NCBI GenBank assembly: GCA_964036155.1
Contig: OZ038422.1
Location: 19,057,201-19,121,200 of the forward strand
Length of the DNA: 64,000 bases
Direction: 5' to 3'
From: Diploscapter coronatus
Taxonomy: Eukaryota; Nematoda; Chromadorea; Rhabditida; Rhabditidae
This document shows positions 12,301-25,303 of this stretch, one piece after another. Below the pieces are notes generated by a model. That model saw only the letters and a list, made by a program, of their open reading frames with translations, did not search any database and had not been told where the DNA came from. Position 1 is the stretch's first letter. The number at the start of each line of letters is the position of its first letter. A program made the position numbers and the translations under genes.

Positions 12301-15300
12301 GTACTATCGGTAAGAATTTCTTTGCGCTATTGAATCTTTTTCAAAACGAAAATTCGTACTTTAAGTTGTATACACAATTTCTCATTCGATCATGCAATTA
12401 GTTTGATTCAATGTTTTTTCAGCTGGAAGAAGAATTTTGCCCGGAGCTCGAGTTGTCAGACCGCCCAGGCCGCCCAGAACTCCATCGCCTGATCCGTACG
12501 AATTGGTCAGAAAGCAGGTGATCGAGGAAAGAGACCGGAGAAGAGCCCAGGAAGCTGAGGAGAAGGAGGAAAGGAAAAGAAGATTGGAGGATGAACGAAG
12601 GGAATACAAGGAGAGAAAGAGAAAACGGGTAAACCTCGTTTTATTTATTTTCTAAGTTTCTCTTCTGTGTAAGCATGGCTAAAAGATTCCTTTTAAACAA
12701 ATTTTCGTTAAAAACTAAAGTTAAATAATTTGAGGAGGAAGAGATGCTAGAATCGTTGCCTGGTCCTGTGAAGGTGCAGCGCGGGCTGTGGGACGAGAGA
12801 ATGGACGAACTATCCCAGCAAGCTGCAGGTATTCGGATCTACTTGGCTGAAAGGAGACAAACCATGGGTATTGCAGAGAAGAGCAGAGCGATGAATGTGG
12901 AGGCCAGAGGCGGCGAAATGTCTTCCAGACTTTCTGATGACGAAGACTCCAACAAGAGAAATAAGAACAGAGAGGTAGATAGCTGGCATTTTTGAACAAT
13001 CAATTACTCGACGAAAATGAAAAGTAGCACCTTTTGTTTTCGCTCGTATAGAAAACGTATTTTTTATATTCACTGCGTATTCGAACATTCACAATAACGA
13101 ATAAAAATGTTTCAAAATAAGAAGCGACTTTCTTATATGATTTGGTAGAAAAATGACAATTTACGAGTATCATGGCCTTATTATGTGTTTTTCAGGGCAG
13201 AGGATCGAGAGAATGGAACAAACCGATGGTTGCGCAAGGCAAAGATCCCTGGCAAGAAGAGAATCCCTGGAAGAAAAAGAAGATTCGCGGAAAGAAGAAG
13301 AAGAAGCCTGTGGATGGAACTGCAGGAGGGCAGGAACAGACAGAGGCAGAGCAGGGAGAAGGGAATGAAGGAGACGAGACGAGCACGGCTAGGGAGACAA
13401 TGGATGCCGAGACTGTCGCGGAGAAGACACCACAGGAGGCTGCAAACAAGGACAAGGAGGCCAACAGATTCGATGACTTCGATGACAGTGGTATGTTATT
13501 GCTTATTCCATGTTATTAGATTTTTACATCTATTTTACACTATTTATAGAACTTTCTTCCTTTTTTATCTGCCCAGTTTCTATCCTTCCTCTTTTTCTAA
13601 TATCTAACAAGGGAAGCTATCCAAATATTTGACGCTAAATCGCTTGATTTGTGAAGTCTCAAAAATTGCTCTTTTAAAACGTGATCACCTACATGAAGGC
13701 TAAGGGTGAATTATGCCACATCATATTTTCGTTTCAAATGACAAAGAAAAAGACAATAACCGATTTCTCATTCATTCTGATCCTAAATCACCACTAATTA
13801 AATCGTGTTTCGAAAATATTCATACATAAATCATGCCAAACTACTCTCATTATTGGCATTGTAGGATTTTAAATAACTAGGTTTTTTTTTTAATATTAAA
13901 ATAATTTCAGACATCGGAATGTCGTTCGAAAAGCAGCCAGAGAAGGAGCAGCAGCAAGAAGAGTCGCAGGAGAATCCTTTCTGGGACGTGGAAATGCCTG
14001 TTCTCGAGTTCGGTAGCACCAAACACAGGAATATGCCTCCGCAAAGGAGGGAGAAACAACCTCCTCCTCCTCCTCCCAAGAACAGGGGCAGAGGCAAAGG
14101 ACAGCAACAACAACAACAACGTCATGGAGCCGAGCCTTGGAAGAAGAATAAACAAAATATGAAAGGTAGGCTGAATCAGTTGCGTTTGAAACATTGAAAC
14201 CAATCCCGAAATTATTTTAAATTGCATAATATAAATTCGCGTTCTTCGAAATGTTTTGACTATTTGAGCATTATATTCAGAATATACAGTCTCGAATTGC
14301 CCTAATAGTAAAAGAAATTCGAAGAAAATGGACTTGCATTATGCAAACTCTTTTTGTTAGTGAACCTTTTGCGAAACTAAAATTGTTACCCTTTAAAAGT
14401 TATGTTCAGTCGAATTTTCCATGAATGACTTATTTCGAGAGCATATGAAATGATGGCACATTTGCAGGAGGTCGAATGGGCGGCAACTACCTGCCTTACG
14501 ACAACGGGTATGACGATGGAGGCTATGACGAAAGTTACGATGACTGGGCGGGCGGAAATGCAGAGCCTTATCCCAATCAGGCATACCAGGCACCCGATGC
14601 TTGGAAGAGGAACAGACCTAATATGAGAGGCAGGATTTTTGAAGGTTTATCAATTTAAAATTGAACTTATTATGCACAGCAGACAGCTTGTTCATGTAAA
14701 CTTGTTCAATTTTCCAAAATTTCTGATACCACATTTATCATAACGGATTACATAGGAAAAATAGTCATTTCATATTTTTGATTTTCAGGAGTTCAAATGG
14801 GCGGACCGCCTCCCTTTGACAGCAGAAACAGAGGAATGAGAATGGACAGAGGCAGAGGTGGCAGAGGAAGAAGAGGGTTTGAGGATGAACTGAATTGGGG
14901 AAATGAGTGAGTGGACTGAAGGATGAAGGGGAATGATAGATATATTGATTGCAGTTCGTTCAACGATGGAGGATTCAGACAGCGAGGAAGGAAGAGAGGC
15001 AGAAATTCGTTCGAAGAACCGGACAGGAGGCAGGACGATTACGACGACTGGGCCAACAACGACAGTTGGAATGAGGAGTAATACTTTTGCTAACTTTTTC
15101 ATCATTTTACTGGAAATTTCATTTATCTATTTATCCACTTAAAATTGACATTTATTTTTTTAATAGAAAATGTGGCATATCAATTCTATTTATATAAGAA
15201 ACATGAAGTTCGACTATCGAATGTCTCTTATGCTTTTACCAATCGGTTTCAAACATTCTGAGAAAAATCGGATGACCTCTATTAGATTTAGAAATAAATT

Positions 15301-17176
15301 ACGTTAATTTTGCAATTTCAGAAGCTCGTACACTAATCCGCGTTCACCGTTTTCGAACTTTGCCTGGAGCGAGTATGAACGAGACGAGCCGAATCAGGGT
15401 GCAGAAAATTGGCAGAATCAGAGAGGAGGTAGAGGCAGATTCGATAGAGGAGGTATAGTATTTATTTCGTTGAAAATAATTGCGCAATGGGTATCGTCCG
15501 GAGTTCTATAATAATTTCGGGTATCGATATTTCGATTACGATTCCGAATTCTGACAATTTTCAAATCCGAACACTTTTATAAACCACCACATAAATGACT
15601 CATATCAATACTGACACTGATATAAGAAATACCACCTATCCCTAAATGTGAATGGCTCAAAGGGAAGAATCGAACCCCATCAAAGTATGAACACAAAGAA
15701 TAACCCACCCATTCAAAATGCGCGAGCTGCGTTCAATGCGAGTATTCTCAACTTTTTATTCATCATGATTTTATAGCACAACTCGTTAAAATCGCTTATC
15801 TCACAAAAATTGGCATTCCTCGTTAATGGCGTTTTCAATTTCAGGAGGCAACTTCCCTCGTCAAGTAGGTCCAGGCCGAATGCCGCCACCCTCCCAGATG
15901 CACCTGCAAGAAGGCCCTCTCATTCCCGCGCCCAGAGGCAAGCCAGTGCCTTTGTTCGCGGTGACCCCGGGTCCAGACAAAGGCAGGAAATCATCTCCTT
16001 TCTTCGGCGGCACTCCTCGACCCCACAGTCCGGCCTCGTTCGTCCCAGAAACAGGCCACCACCCACACACGGCTCCAGTCCTCACTCCATCTCGCCCTGT
16101 TCCCAAACCCAACTTTCCTCCTGGCTTCCCTCCTCCTCCAGGTTTCCCTCCCTTCCACCCTTCCAGGAGAATGAGCCCTCCCTCGTGCGTTCGGTCTCCA
16201 GCTCCGCCGACTTTGCAGCCGCCGCCGAAAGCGCCTCGAATTGGAACGCCGTCTGCAAACGACTCTGACTTGCCGCCACCACGTGAGTTTTATTCAAATT
16301 TTGAACGAGTTCGTTTTTATTCTCTTTTGGCCAGAAGGACTAAATTGTGAATGAAAACGTGCGATATTGCGCGAATAAAAGTACGCAAAGCTAGACCCAA
16401 AATGGTTATAAAAGCAAACAAATATGATGGATCAAACAACAACTACTAATCTGTGCCTCACTCACAATAAATGCTCACCTAAATAGAGAGCTCTTTGTCG
16501 ATTATTAAACCAATTAGGCAATTTTCTGACGTCCTAGCCATAAATTTGAAGTCAAAAAAGTACAAACATGATCTTCTTGGGCTTGAAATTACCGTAAAAC
16601 CTCTAATTGAAGATCTCTCCAGAAGGGCATTGAGCGTAGAAGCCCTCGAAACTTCTCTATTCGAGGTTTCACGGTATATATAATTGTTTGACTTCGTCGA
16701 GAAATGCATATGAAAAAGAATTATTAGAGAAATTTCGAAATACGAAATTCGCATACTCCAATTCACCTCTTTTTCGCATGTTATCTTTCTCCACTGTATC
16801 AATCAGTTGCATGGGGGTGATGGCCAGGGTCAGGAAGACTATGCGTTAGTACTTTTGACCTCAAATTCTAATCATAATAGCGGAAAGGCCTTCTATTGGT
16901 GAGAAAAACGGTCTCAAAGCGCTATGACGTTAAGCGAATTGGGTGAGCTCTACTTGTTTGCGCATTCTCGTTCACATACTCCACATTTTCCATTCTCGTT
17001 TGTCCGTCTGATTAAAACCTTACAAAAATTACATCACTACATGATTTTTCCATGTCTCTATATTTCATTGTCAATTTTTGCGTATTTCAGCTCCTCCCCC
17101 TCCCCCGATGGACTTCGATGTGGTTCCCGTCCCGCCCCCTCCCCCGATCTTCAACCCGCCAGCCCCTTCCAGCTAA
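3323..17176 (+). CDS. DIDO1/PHF3-type transcription regulator (TFIIS central domain + SPOC)
   Basis: 41 phase-consistent exons give 2,115 residues. Exons: 3323-3385, 3672-3848, 3894-4061, 4249-4416, 4464-4648, 4820-4906, 5365-5458, 5509-5686, 5735-5834, 6057-6219, 6481-6795, 6891-7079, 7216-7442, 7627-7851, 8044-8170, 8224-8317, 8530-8670, 8841-8931, 8980-9045, 9673-9942, 10083-10234, 10280-10400, 10659-10821, 10865-10933, 11089-11169, 11327-11360, 11412-11471, 11519-11566, 11786-12053, 12100-12173, 12229-12309, 12423-12628, 12735-12974, 13196-13490, 13911-14165, 14468-14644, 14789-14906, 14955-15077, 15322-15452, 15845-16282, 17091-17176. Order of domains: K/E/S-rich N-terminus; an FCS-like zinc finger (CAVC...YCSEKC, about 283-315); the TFIIS central domain (DAIRFNVRQSLIKEL to SLAPLRPAEV, about 395-495); D/E/R-rich linkers; SPOC (IWRGQIVFNG to AYLLPFDGPG, about 770-930); a K/E-rich helix (about 1430-1495); RG/GG-rich and polyproline tails. 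This order is that of DIDO1, PHF3 and yeast Bye1, which bind RNA polymerase II; SPOC of PHF3 reads the phosphorylated CTD. The canonical N-terminal PHD finger is not present in this model. The role is inferred from the family; the domain calls are firm. Confidence 0.9.
5008..5082. repeat. Short dispersed repeat, copy 1
   Basis: About 75 bases around CATTTGAAGGGCATCCCTAA are similar to 34549-34620. It lies inside an intron of the DIDO/PHF3-like gene. It has no coding potential and I did not find clear terminal repeats. Confidence 0.5.
16590..16677. mobile_element. Tiny palindromic MITE
   Basis: An element under 90 bases with inverted ends: TACCGTAAAACCTC at the left and GAGGTTTCACGGTA at the right. 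It lies in the last intron of the DIDO/PHF3-like gene. No coding capacity. Confidence 0.6.
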
Positions 17177-17517
17177 ACTCCTCTACCATCGACTGTCGAC
17201 CTCTTCGGTTTCTGCTCATCTTTATTTCGGGTAATCGTTAAACTTTCCTTTTTTTCGACATACTTGTTTCAATTTTAATGTTCGTCTTCTCAGAACATGT
17301 GTTAGAACTGCTATTATGAAGACTATTGTTGACTGTTTTATAATCTTAAGTGTTGATTTTATCTAAGTTTCTATCCCCCCTTTCTTGCCCAATCCACTCA
17401 TTCAACCATCGCCTAGTTTTTTTTTTCTTTTTAGGGTTTTATCCTTCTGTTTCGCATTTTTTTCTTTGTCTTTTCGTCTAAAATTCTATCAACACTCTAT
17501 GGTGGTAATTGGAAATG

Positions 17518-17523
17518 AATAAA
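17518..17523 (+). terminator. Polyadenylation signal of the DIDO/PHF3-like gene
   Basis: An AATAAA hexamer sits about 340 bases after the stop codon at 17174-17176, behind T-rich sequence, and is the first good signal downstream. Confidence 0.6.
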
Positions 17524-18586
17524 GTGATTTGTGAACTGGGCTGATCGATAGATTGATCCAAATGAACAAGAGATCAATCGGTAATTCTGTTACAGTTCGG
17601 ATATTTAAACACATGAAATGAGCGATTTACGAAATTGCAACAAATAAATGAGGTTACAATGATGCAAATGAGCATTGCGAAGTACAATAGTCTTGTAAGG
17701 AAGACCAAAATTGTTATTTATTTTTTTATTATTTGCACGATCATACACGATTTTACAAAGAGTTCACTCATCAAAGAAATGAGAAAGACAGCGAATGATG
17801 TGCTGCAATGCATTGATATTGTCAAAAGAAATGCATTATCATTCGCGCTTCTTCTTTAATCACATTTTTGCCCAACGAAAATGACGGGATTACGACGGAA
17901 TTATTTCAATTTCACGAAAACAAATGTACGCCAAGCACATCTACATGATATTTAAATCGCTATTTATCGAGTGAAATTTTGTCATACGGCATTATTCGGA
18001 AAATCTGAGTATTTTTTATCGAAATATGCTTCTTAAAAGGTCACGAAATAGTGAATGCATATCGTTCTGATGCTTTCATGAAAAAACGACCAATGAATGC
18101 TGCGAATTCAATTTTATCAACGAGACTTTTGAAGTGAATAAATCTTATCAAAAAGAAAAAAACCATAAATAGCTCGTAGTGATATTGTATTCACGACTCA
18201 AAATGAATATGTAAGATAACATGGAATAATGAGTCAATGATTCGTCATTGAGCATTGTGATCGTGTGCTTGCTGCATAATATTGAATAATATCAATTTTT
18301 ATTCGATAATATAATAAATATTCATAACACCACATTTCCACGTTTTTAACGAAAAATCATTAGAAAAAGACGACAAAAGTGCATTCGTGTACGTGGCACG
18401 GGACTACCTCTTTGGGCTCGAACGCAACGCGGTCGCGTTGTGTGAGAATCGATCAGTTTTCCTGTTTTCTCGAATTTTTTCCGCTATTTTTCGATTATTT
18501 CCCTTTAATTGATCAACTATTTCGTTAATTGGGCCATTGAAAAAATGTCATGTCTATTTTACCCATGAAATTAGGTGAAAATAAAC

Positions 18587-18960
18587 TCCAGATGTGAACA
18601 CGCATTTTGCCTCTTTAAATTTGGATACATCATTTTGGCTGTTTGAGTTATTCGAATTTTACTCTTCGTTACTCTCTTTGCTCATTTGATGTGCACTCCT
18701 GTGCTTCTCGTTCAAGAAACTGAAAAATGATTTTTTATTAAGAACATACTAGAACATCAAAATTGCGTGCTCATTGTCGGTTTGACACCTGCGCCTTGTT
18801 AGCACAGATCAATTGAGAACCGTCTGAGCAGTATGAAAATACTTTCAGCCAGGAAACGAGAATTCTCTTTACATTAGCAAAACTTTCAATTTCGGATAAG
18901 CAATAGAAATTAGCGTGCATAGTATTTGTGGGCCTAGTTATATTATAGAGAAGGGCATAC
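18587..18960. repeat. Dispersed ~375-base repeat, copy 1
   Basis: Diverged but co-linear with 60566-60900: shared blocks include CACG.ATTTTGCC at the start, CTTTGCTCATTTGA, TTTTTC or similar, GACACCTGCGCC and an end near AATTAGC....AGTATTTG. The two ends are weakly inverted relative to each other, so it may be an old DNA element. Confidence 0.6.
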
Positions 18961-20377
18961 GGTATTCAGAAATTATGCTGAAACGTTGCATCACTAGTTT
19001 TTTTTTCTTTCAAATATTCCATTTACCAAGGAAACATGAATTCCATTAAAGCTCGACAATTTTTTAGAATCGTTTTGATCTCAATAATAATCAAACTGAT
19101 CTTCACTTTTTTCTCGAAATGAAGTGAGATATGCATTCACTTTCGTGTGTTAGTTTATATTATGAAGAAGACAAGTGTTAGATGTTTACTTCCCTTAATG
19201 AATGGTTAAAATGAGATCATTATGTGACATTTATAAAGTTACAACACAACATTTAACATAGCGTGATGTACAAGAATGACTGAACAATGCGGTGCAAATC
19301 ACAAATGTAGGACTGAAAACATAATAAAACTGTGCAAAACGAATATATCGCATACCAGTGCATTTGTCATCGATTTTTTTTTATGAATTCTTTTCTATAT
19401 TTTTTATATGGAAAATTATAAATAAAGATAATTATCCTAAGTTTGTTTATTGATAACGAGTAAAATAGGTGAAAATTTCCAGTGTAACAGAATTATGAAT
19501 TTGGTCAGCCCAGATACACAACAAGTGTGATGCAATATGCAAAAGGAGAAGGCAAAGAAAACCCGACTGTCATCATGAAAAAATATGTGCTTGAAATGAC
19601 ACGAGTTCGAGAATTGGCACAAAGGCTATTGGCCCTTCGCTTTTTGCCTCTGCCTTTGCCAGTCGCAATGATTCAATTCGATTTGTATCTCATACGGTTC
19701 AATCATCATTGTCATAGTTCTTACTCATTCATTACTTCTGATTTATGCAAAGAATTTGGGTAATTGTTATGGAAAAGTAGCAACGTTGTTTGTTCTTGTT
19801 GATTTATAATGTCATAGACATTCTGAATAAAAAGATCTGAAAGTAACCTAATCAAGAGTATTTTCGTCTTGAAAGCCAGTTTGGGAAGGTAAGTTTAACA
19901 AACGAAATTAATGTGGACACATTTAATAAAAATATAGCATGGATATTGAATAAGAATATTCCAAAGATATACAGACATGTTTTTCTCATTTTATTTGTAA
20001 AAGTAGTTTTTGATAATGTAGGTAATAACGAGAAAGCAACATCGGCGATTTTTGGTGGATAGGAATAATGGAATTAGGCAAAAACACGAGATAAAGGATG
20101 ATTGTAATCTTGTGGCTTTGCATTGTGTAATGCGCATATCTGAATGCCCCATTCTCTTGCATTCATCGGGAGAATAGCAGTCCATATTTGTGTGGATGAA
20201 TGTCGAGTTTGGCATTGCCAAAAGCAGCTTCCTCTTTTCTGCTTCTTTCCGCAGAAGGGTGAGTTTTTCCACCTGCCTGTGTAAGAGGTGGTTTGACACT
20301 CTTCTCTCCCTTGGCAACTTTCCCTCCTCTCCCCTGTCCTTCTTCTTCTTCCTCTTTCCATTGCCAATGTGATTCTC

Positions 20378-20383
20378 TTTCAG
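20378..20383 (+). promoter_or_regulatory. Probable trans-splice acceptor before the start codon
   Basis: TTCTCTTTCAG ends directly at the ATG at 20384 and follows a long pyrimidine tract, the same arrangement as at 3317-3322. This suggests spliced-leader addition. Confidence 0.5.
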
Positions 20384-23300
20384 ATGCGTCCCTCTCTGCT
20401 CCATCCCCGTCTCAATCCGTTTCGATCTCGTTTCTGGTCCCCTTCCGTTCTCCTGGCCATGCTCATTTTTGTCGGCCGATGCGAAGACTACGATGAGGAG
20501 GAAATGCCCTTCACGACTCCGAAAGGGCATCCTTTTATCGATGCAGAAACTTCAGATACTGAACATGGACAAGAGGCATTCAAAAATGTAAGACTAAATC
20601 AACACATTTAGGTTAGAAAAAAAACCTCGATTTTCAGAGCAATATATTTGTGGGCTTTGATGAGAAACAGAATAACGGTGAAGATGAAATGGCTTGGGTC
20701 AAGAAAGGTAGGGAAAAGACGAGATAAGAGTAAGACACTTAGCTTCAGAATTGGAAACCCATTTCATGCCATTCAAGTCTCCTACTTCGGAATCAGATCC
20801 ATCAGCACCTGATTCTGTGCCCTTACCACCTGGATTTATCGATGTTGAACAAGCGAAAGCGTTATTAAGTCAAGAAGAGAAAGACAAATTATTCTCGGTA
20901 GATTTTTATAATTCATGCTTGCTTCTAAAATAATTTTAATATGATAATCATTGAAATTTATCAAGATTTCTTATTTTACGCAATGCAATTTCAAGCCTTG
21001 ACAATCGTAGTCATATTCAATTTGCGAAACAACCATCATCTCTAAATTTGCTAGCCTCTCATTACTTATAGTTCCTATTTTAGTGACTATAAACGATCAT
21101 CATTTTCCATAATTATTGAAAAGGAGAAATTTCAATACGCATACGTTTTCATGCGCTTAACACGACGAAGATCACCTTCTTCTTGACTTCTATGTAATTC
21201 TTAATAACAAAACTAAAAAATATTCTGGCAGAGCAGTTACAAAATGGCATCATGACAACATAAACGACAAGCTCTTTCTACAATATAAAATTACAATTTT
21301 ATATTGAAACTAGTGCAATTTGATAGAAAACATTCCTCCATATTATTAGCAAAAAGCGTGCCGTTCGTGCAGTTATACCGTCATATCGCTGTAGCCAAAT
21401 TCTCTTGAATGTTTTATGCATATCTGACAATGAGTTTTACATTTTTAGTTCGATGAAGACGACCAGTTCGATGGTTCTGGAGAAGACATCACGAAGAATT
21501 CGACAGAAACGCAAACAGAAACATTGAAAGAGCACGAGAAACGAAGAGAGGAAAGGATCCCTGAAGAGAAATCGACGGTGAAACTGAAAACTGAGCTGAA
21601 TATCGCACAGGCAGAAGCTGCTGATAAGTTGGCCGAAGTGATCGTGAGGAGCGAGGGGGAGAATGACTTTGAGGAGGAGAGAAATAGCAGACAAAATGAA
21701 GAGGTTATTGAAGTCAAGGCTGTTACCAAGAAGAAACAATCGTCGACCAAAATTAAGAAGGTTAGCCCAATAAATTACAAATCTAAATGATCACTATTGA
21801 TTTGGGAGAGAAAAACCAAGATTCACGTAATGCTTACCACTCGAGATAAATTTGACTTCAAGTTCCATTACATCATACGCGGGATTAGATATGAAAAAGT
21901 TGGATAATTTTATTAGCTTTACAATATACTCTCTCATTTCATCCAATCTGACAGTTTTCAATACATTTTAGTTGTAGTTTGGAATATTCTTACAAGTGAA
22001 AAAGTCAAGAACGTTCAATCACGCAATTGTTTCAGAAGTTTCACAAGGCTACAACACCACTCAGGATTGAAACAACCACTGAAGAGGAAATAACAGTCCC
22101 TCCCCTGCCGCTCAGTGATGATGAAATCAATCAGATTAGAGAAACAAAGGCCATCAGAGGGGCTATCGATAGTGAGTTAATAAAAAATGTGTATATTTTG
22201 TGTCGGTTAGAAAGTTCTTACTAGTTTGATTATATATATCGTCCATCGTTTTACAAGTATTTTCTAGACTTCTATCAGATTTTGCGCTGAATATTGTCGT
22301 CTAATATCGTTGCCAACTTGCTCGCATATCACTCCTTTCGGGTATAACTTATCGAATTTTCGCATTTTTGATAATTTGAATTTCGACAAGGACTTTCTGA
22401 TCGACCCAATATTATCACCAATTTCTAAGTATTGTTTCAGTAGCTATTATTATTTATGTAGACTTGATAAACAAATATACTTAGAAATGCCAAAATTAGC
22501 ATCGAATTATACGTTTGAAATTTATCGCCGCTTTTCCAGACTTACCTAGTCGAGTCCCTAATTGATAGTCATGAGAAATTGTTTTTTAATGAATCAATTA
22601 TTCCTAATTAAATATGCCATTTTAGCTTGCCCTAAGCCTCCTCTTTGCAAATTGAACTGCTTCATTACAATCAACGAGAAGGGGTGTCAGGACTGTGCGT
22701 GCATTGTCAGTTCGATCAGTAAGTCAACGTTGCATCATTTGAAATTATTCATTATTTCTAACTGATTTTTTTTTCATAAATATATTTTTTTTATTATTCA
22801 AAAATGATATCATCTGTTTTATAGGCTGTGAAGTGGACACAGACTGTCCGTCAGAACAACACATTTGCAGGGAGGAAGTGTGCGAATGCAAGGAGGGCAT
22901 GGAAAGTGACGATGACAATCCTGGCAAATGCAGGAAGAAGGACAAAGGGAAAGCTACAGGGGGAAAGGGAACCAGATTGGGTGAGTACATGAAAAAGTCA
23001 CTTTCCATTGGAACAATTCACATAATTTAACTTTTTATGAATGATATTAGCGTTGAATATTTGCCGATTGATTTACGTTCCTATCGACATTCAGCTATTC
23101 AAGGATATTGAACTCGCTGAAGTGAAAGTGTCTAGACTAATTGCTGCCTTGAATATATTTATTGCCACATTGAGTTATTAGACGAAGGGCAAAAAAGGTT
23201 AATGATTGGATTGGAATCCGTTACAGAGAGGAAGGAAGCAATTGACTTGAAAGGAGAAAGCAGACTGGGGTTGGGGAAAGAAGGACAAATGTTTGACGCG

Positions 23301-23459
23301 AGACTGCCTCTGCTTGAGAATGATGAACAAGAACAGGTGGGTGATAATGCAATGATTAACTCAATCATATTCAAGGCAACGCATTCGACTCTTGCAGATA
23401 TTCCTCAGAGGTCGAAGAAAGCACTCGAAATATTGAGGAAAAACAGCCTTATTTGCTAG
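20384..23459 (+). CDS. Secreted acidic protein with antistasin-like and EB-like cysteine modules
   Basis: Eight exons: 20384-20587, 20638-20707, 20749-20897, 21449-21760, 22036-22171, 22626-22718, 22825-22980, 23182-23459. They encode about 465 residues. A hydrophobic segment (SVLLAMLIFVGRC, about 21-33) after a basic N-terminus should act as a signal peptide. A long acidic, probably disordered stretch follows (about 34-290). Two cysteine modules come next: CPKPPLCKLNCF....GCQDCAC at about 292-317, with the spacing of an antistasin domain (leech-type serine protease inhibitor), and CEVDTDCPSEQHICREEVC...C at about 323-360, an EB-like module. The tail is charged. The last exon has an alternative reading: a donor at 23337 and acceptor at 23397 would change the last residues. 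Inhibitor function is inferred from one domain and is unproven. Confidence 0.75.
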
Positions 23460-25303
23460 ACATTCCAACAGATCGTAAACGAAAACGGAAACAAATTTTA
23501 CGCTACATATGTCTATGTCTATACGTTCAAGGAAAGATTTTGTATCTATACTAGTTAATATTCAAATCAAATTATTTAAAAATCAGTACTTAGATATTTT
23601 CCCCCAAAATGATTATTCTAACTTCATTAATATGCTTTGAATACTTGTTTGATTTCATGGAAACTCTTTATTACATTAATTCGGCACTACTATTCACTTA
23701 GGATCTTTAAATTTGGCGTGTCATTAATATTTACATCGCTTACTTACCTTTATTTACGGGTATTTTCATCTCAAGTCTGAAGTCATAGACTTCAAGAGAT
23801 CTGTTCTTGCCATTACTAGTCCTTTCAATTCTTGTTTTAAAAATTTTAGTAATCACTATTTTATCGGAGACACAATCTATGAATATGATGATGAAATTTG
23901 GCCGATAAGAGCGCTTACTAATCGCACATAAATCTGATTATTGCTAACGGAAATATTAAATTTGAACCTGAACTCATATTTTATATGATAATGATTAAAC
24001 CGACTGAACAGTTGTTGAGTACTTTATTGAAAATTAAAATAAATAAAATATGCTTTAATTTTGGCAAGAGAGTATCTCAAATAAGAGATCAGTAGTTCGA
24101 AGGTAAAAGTAAAACTGTGACTGACATCAGAATATGTAGAGCCAATTGCGATAATTAGCTAAATCGACAACAACGATACGTTTGTTGAGGTATTGTGAAT
24201 TGACAGAAGGAGGAGGTATGGAAAGAGGGACAGATATCTGAAGAGGGCAGGCAGGAGGTCGAGGGGGCAACAATCGGGCAAAACACATCTGAATTTTTTG
24301 TTTGCATTTTTAACGTTGATTATAGTTAGAGAGGCAAATGCTCTCTCAAATTTGATGTTGACGGGGGTTGAAACTTGCAAAAAACAATACTGCGAGATCA
24401 TTCAAGTACATGTATCGAGAAGAAAATTTCAACTTGGATCAAATTAAACAACCCCTAATTAACTAGATAATTGGCCTTCCAAAGCTCTTGATAATTCGTC
24501 TATAGAAATCGGCACATCTTAACCTCCCCCATTACTTGTCAGAAGTGAAATTTACTCATTCGTTTTCCCTCCGTCTCATTTTTAATACACCTGTAAGGGA
24601 TAAAATGGTTATTTTGAATCGAATGGCATGAATCACATACTCGTCATAATAATAATAATAATAATAAAGGTTGCACAACAGCAGTATGTCTTCGTTATTG
24701 TTTGCGTCTTAATGCTTGGTTGGCGAATAAATAAAGGCAAAATCAACATCGAAGCGGTTTAAATTCAACGAAAACTAACATACAGCGCGGTTTGATTTAT
24801 GGCCGTTTTTCTCGTAAACTGGTAATCAAAATAGGGCCCAGAGTCTGTCTGCGCAGTTTGCCCTTTGCTGTTTTACTGTTTTATTACCCTATCCTTCCCT
24901 ATTTTATCCCAACTTTTCCATTTTTCTCTATCGGTGCTCCATTTGTTGACTCACTCGCCGCTCACTTCCACTTTCCAGTCAGTCATCCCTCAGTTTTTCA
25001 GTCTTTGTGATCGATTTGCCCCTCCCCCTCGTTTTCCCCTCTAAACAGTTACTCTCATGGTTACTGACCAATTTATTTGATCATTGCTGCTCTTCAAAGT
25101 GCCGGCTGATCGTTAATATTTATATTCTATACTTCGATTCATCAAAAGTTTCTGGGTTATTTTCCTCGAGAGTCTCGGAAATAATTGTTTTAATTGCCTA
25201 GAAACGTTGAAAAATATTTAGCCTTGTATTGAATTTATTCTCGCACGCGCATTTAGAAATTTGTCGTATTCTTTCCCTCGAAATAATTCAAATCCATTTT
25301 AGG
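23460..25303. other. Intergenic, no gene seen
   Basis: AT-rich DNA. It contains an (ATA)n microsatellite at about 24647-24667 and short open frames (24159-24401, 24792-25201) without supporting features. It holds the promoter region of the peptide gene at 25304. Confidence 0.5.

Larger units (their letters stand above)
17524..20383. other. Intergenic, one dispersed repeat
   Basis: AT-rich DNA with no supportable gene. It contains copy 1 of a dispersed repeat (18587-18960). A GC-rich imperfect palindrome lies near 18420-18450 (CGCAACGCGGTCGCGTTG). The last 150 bases are pyrimidine-rich, as expected upstream of the next gene. Confidence 0.5.

Noticed and set aside
15640..15735. tRNA-like GGGTTCGATTC on the minus strand
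   Set aside because: Only the box B/T-arm-like part is present; no convincing box A at the right distance and no acceptor-stem pairing.
16495..16802. Overlapping sense and antisense frames in the last DIDO/PHF3 intron
   Set aside because: They coincide with a small palindromic MITE, which explains open frames on both strands.
20074..20530. 97- and 179-codon minus-strand frames
   Set aside because: They overlap the antisense of exon 1 and the leader of the antistasin/EB protein gene and have no splice or motif support.
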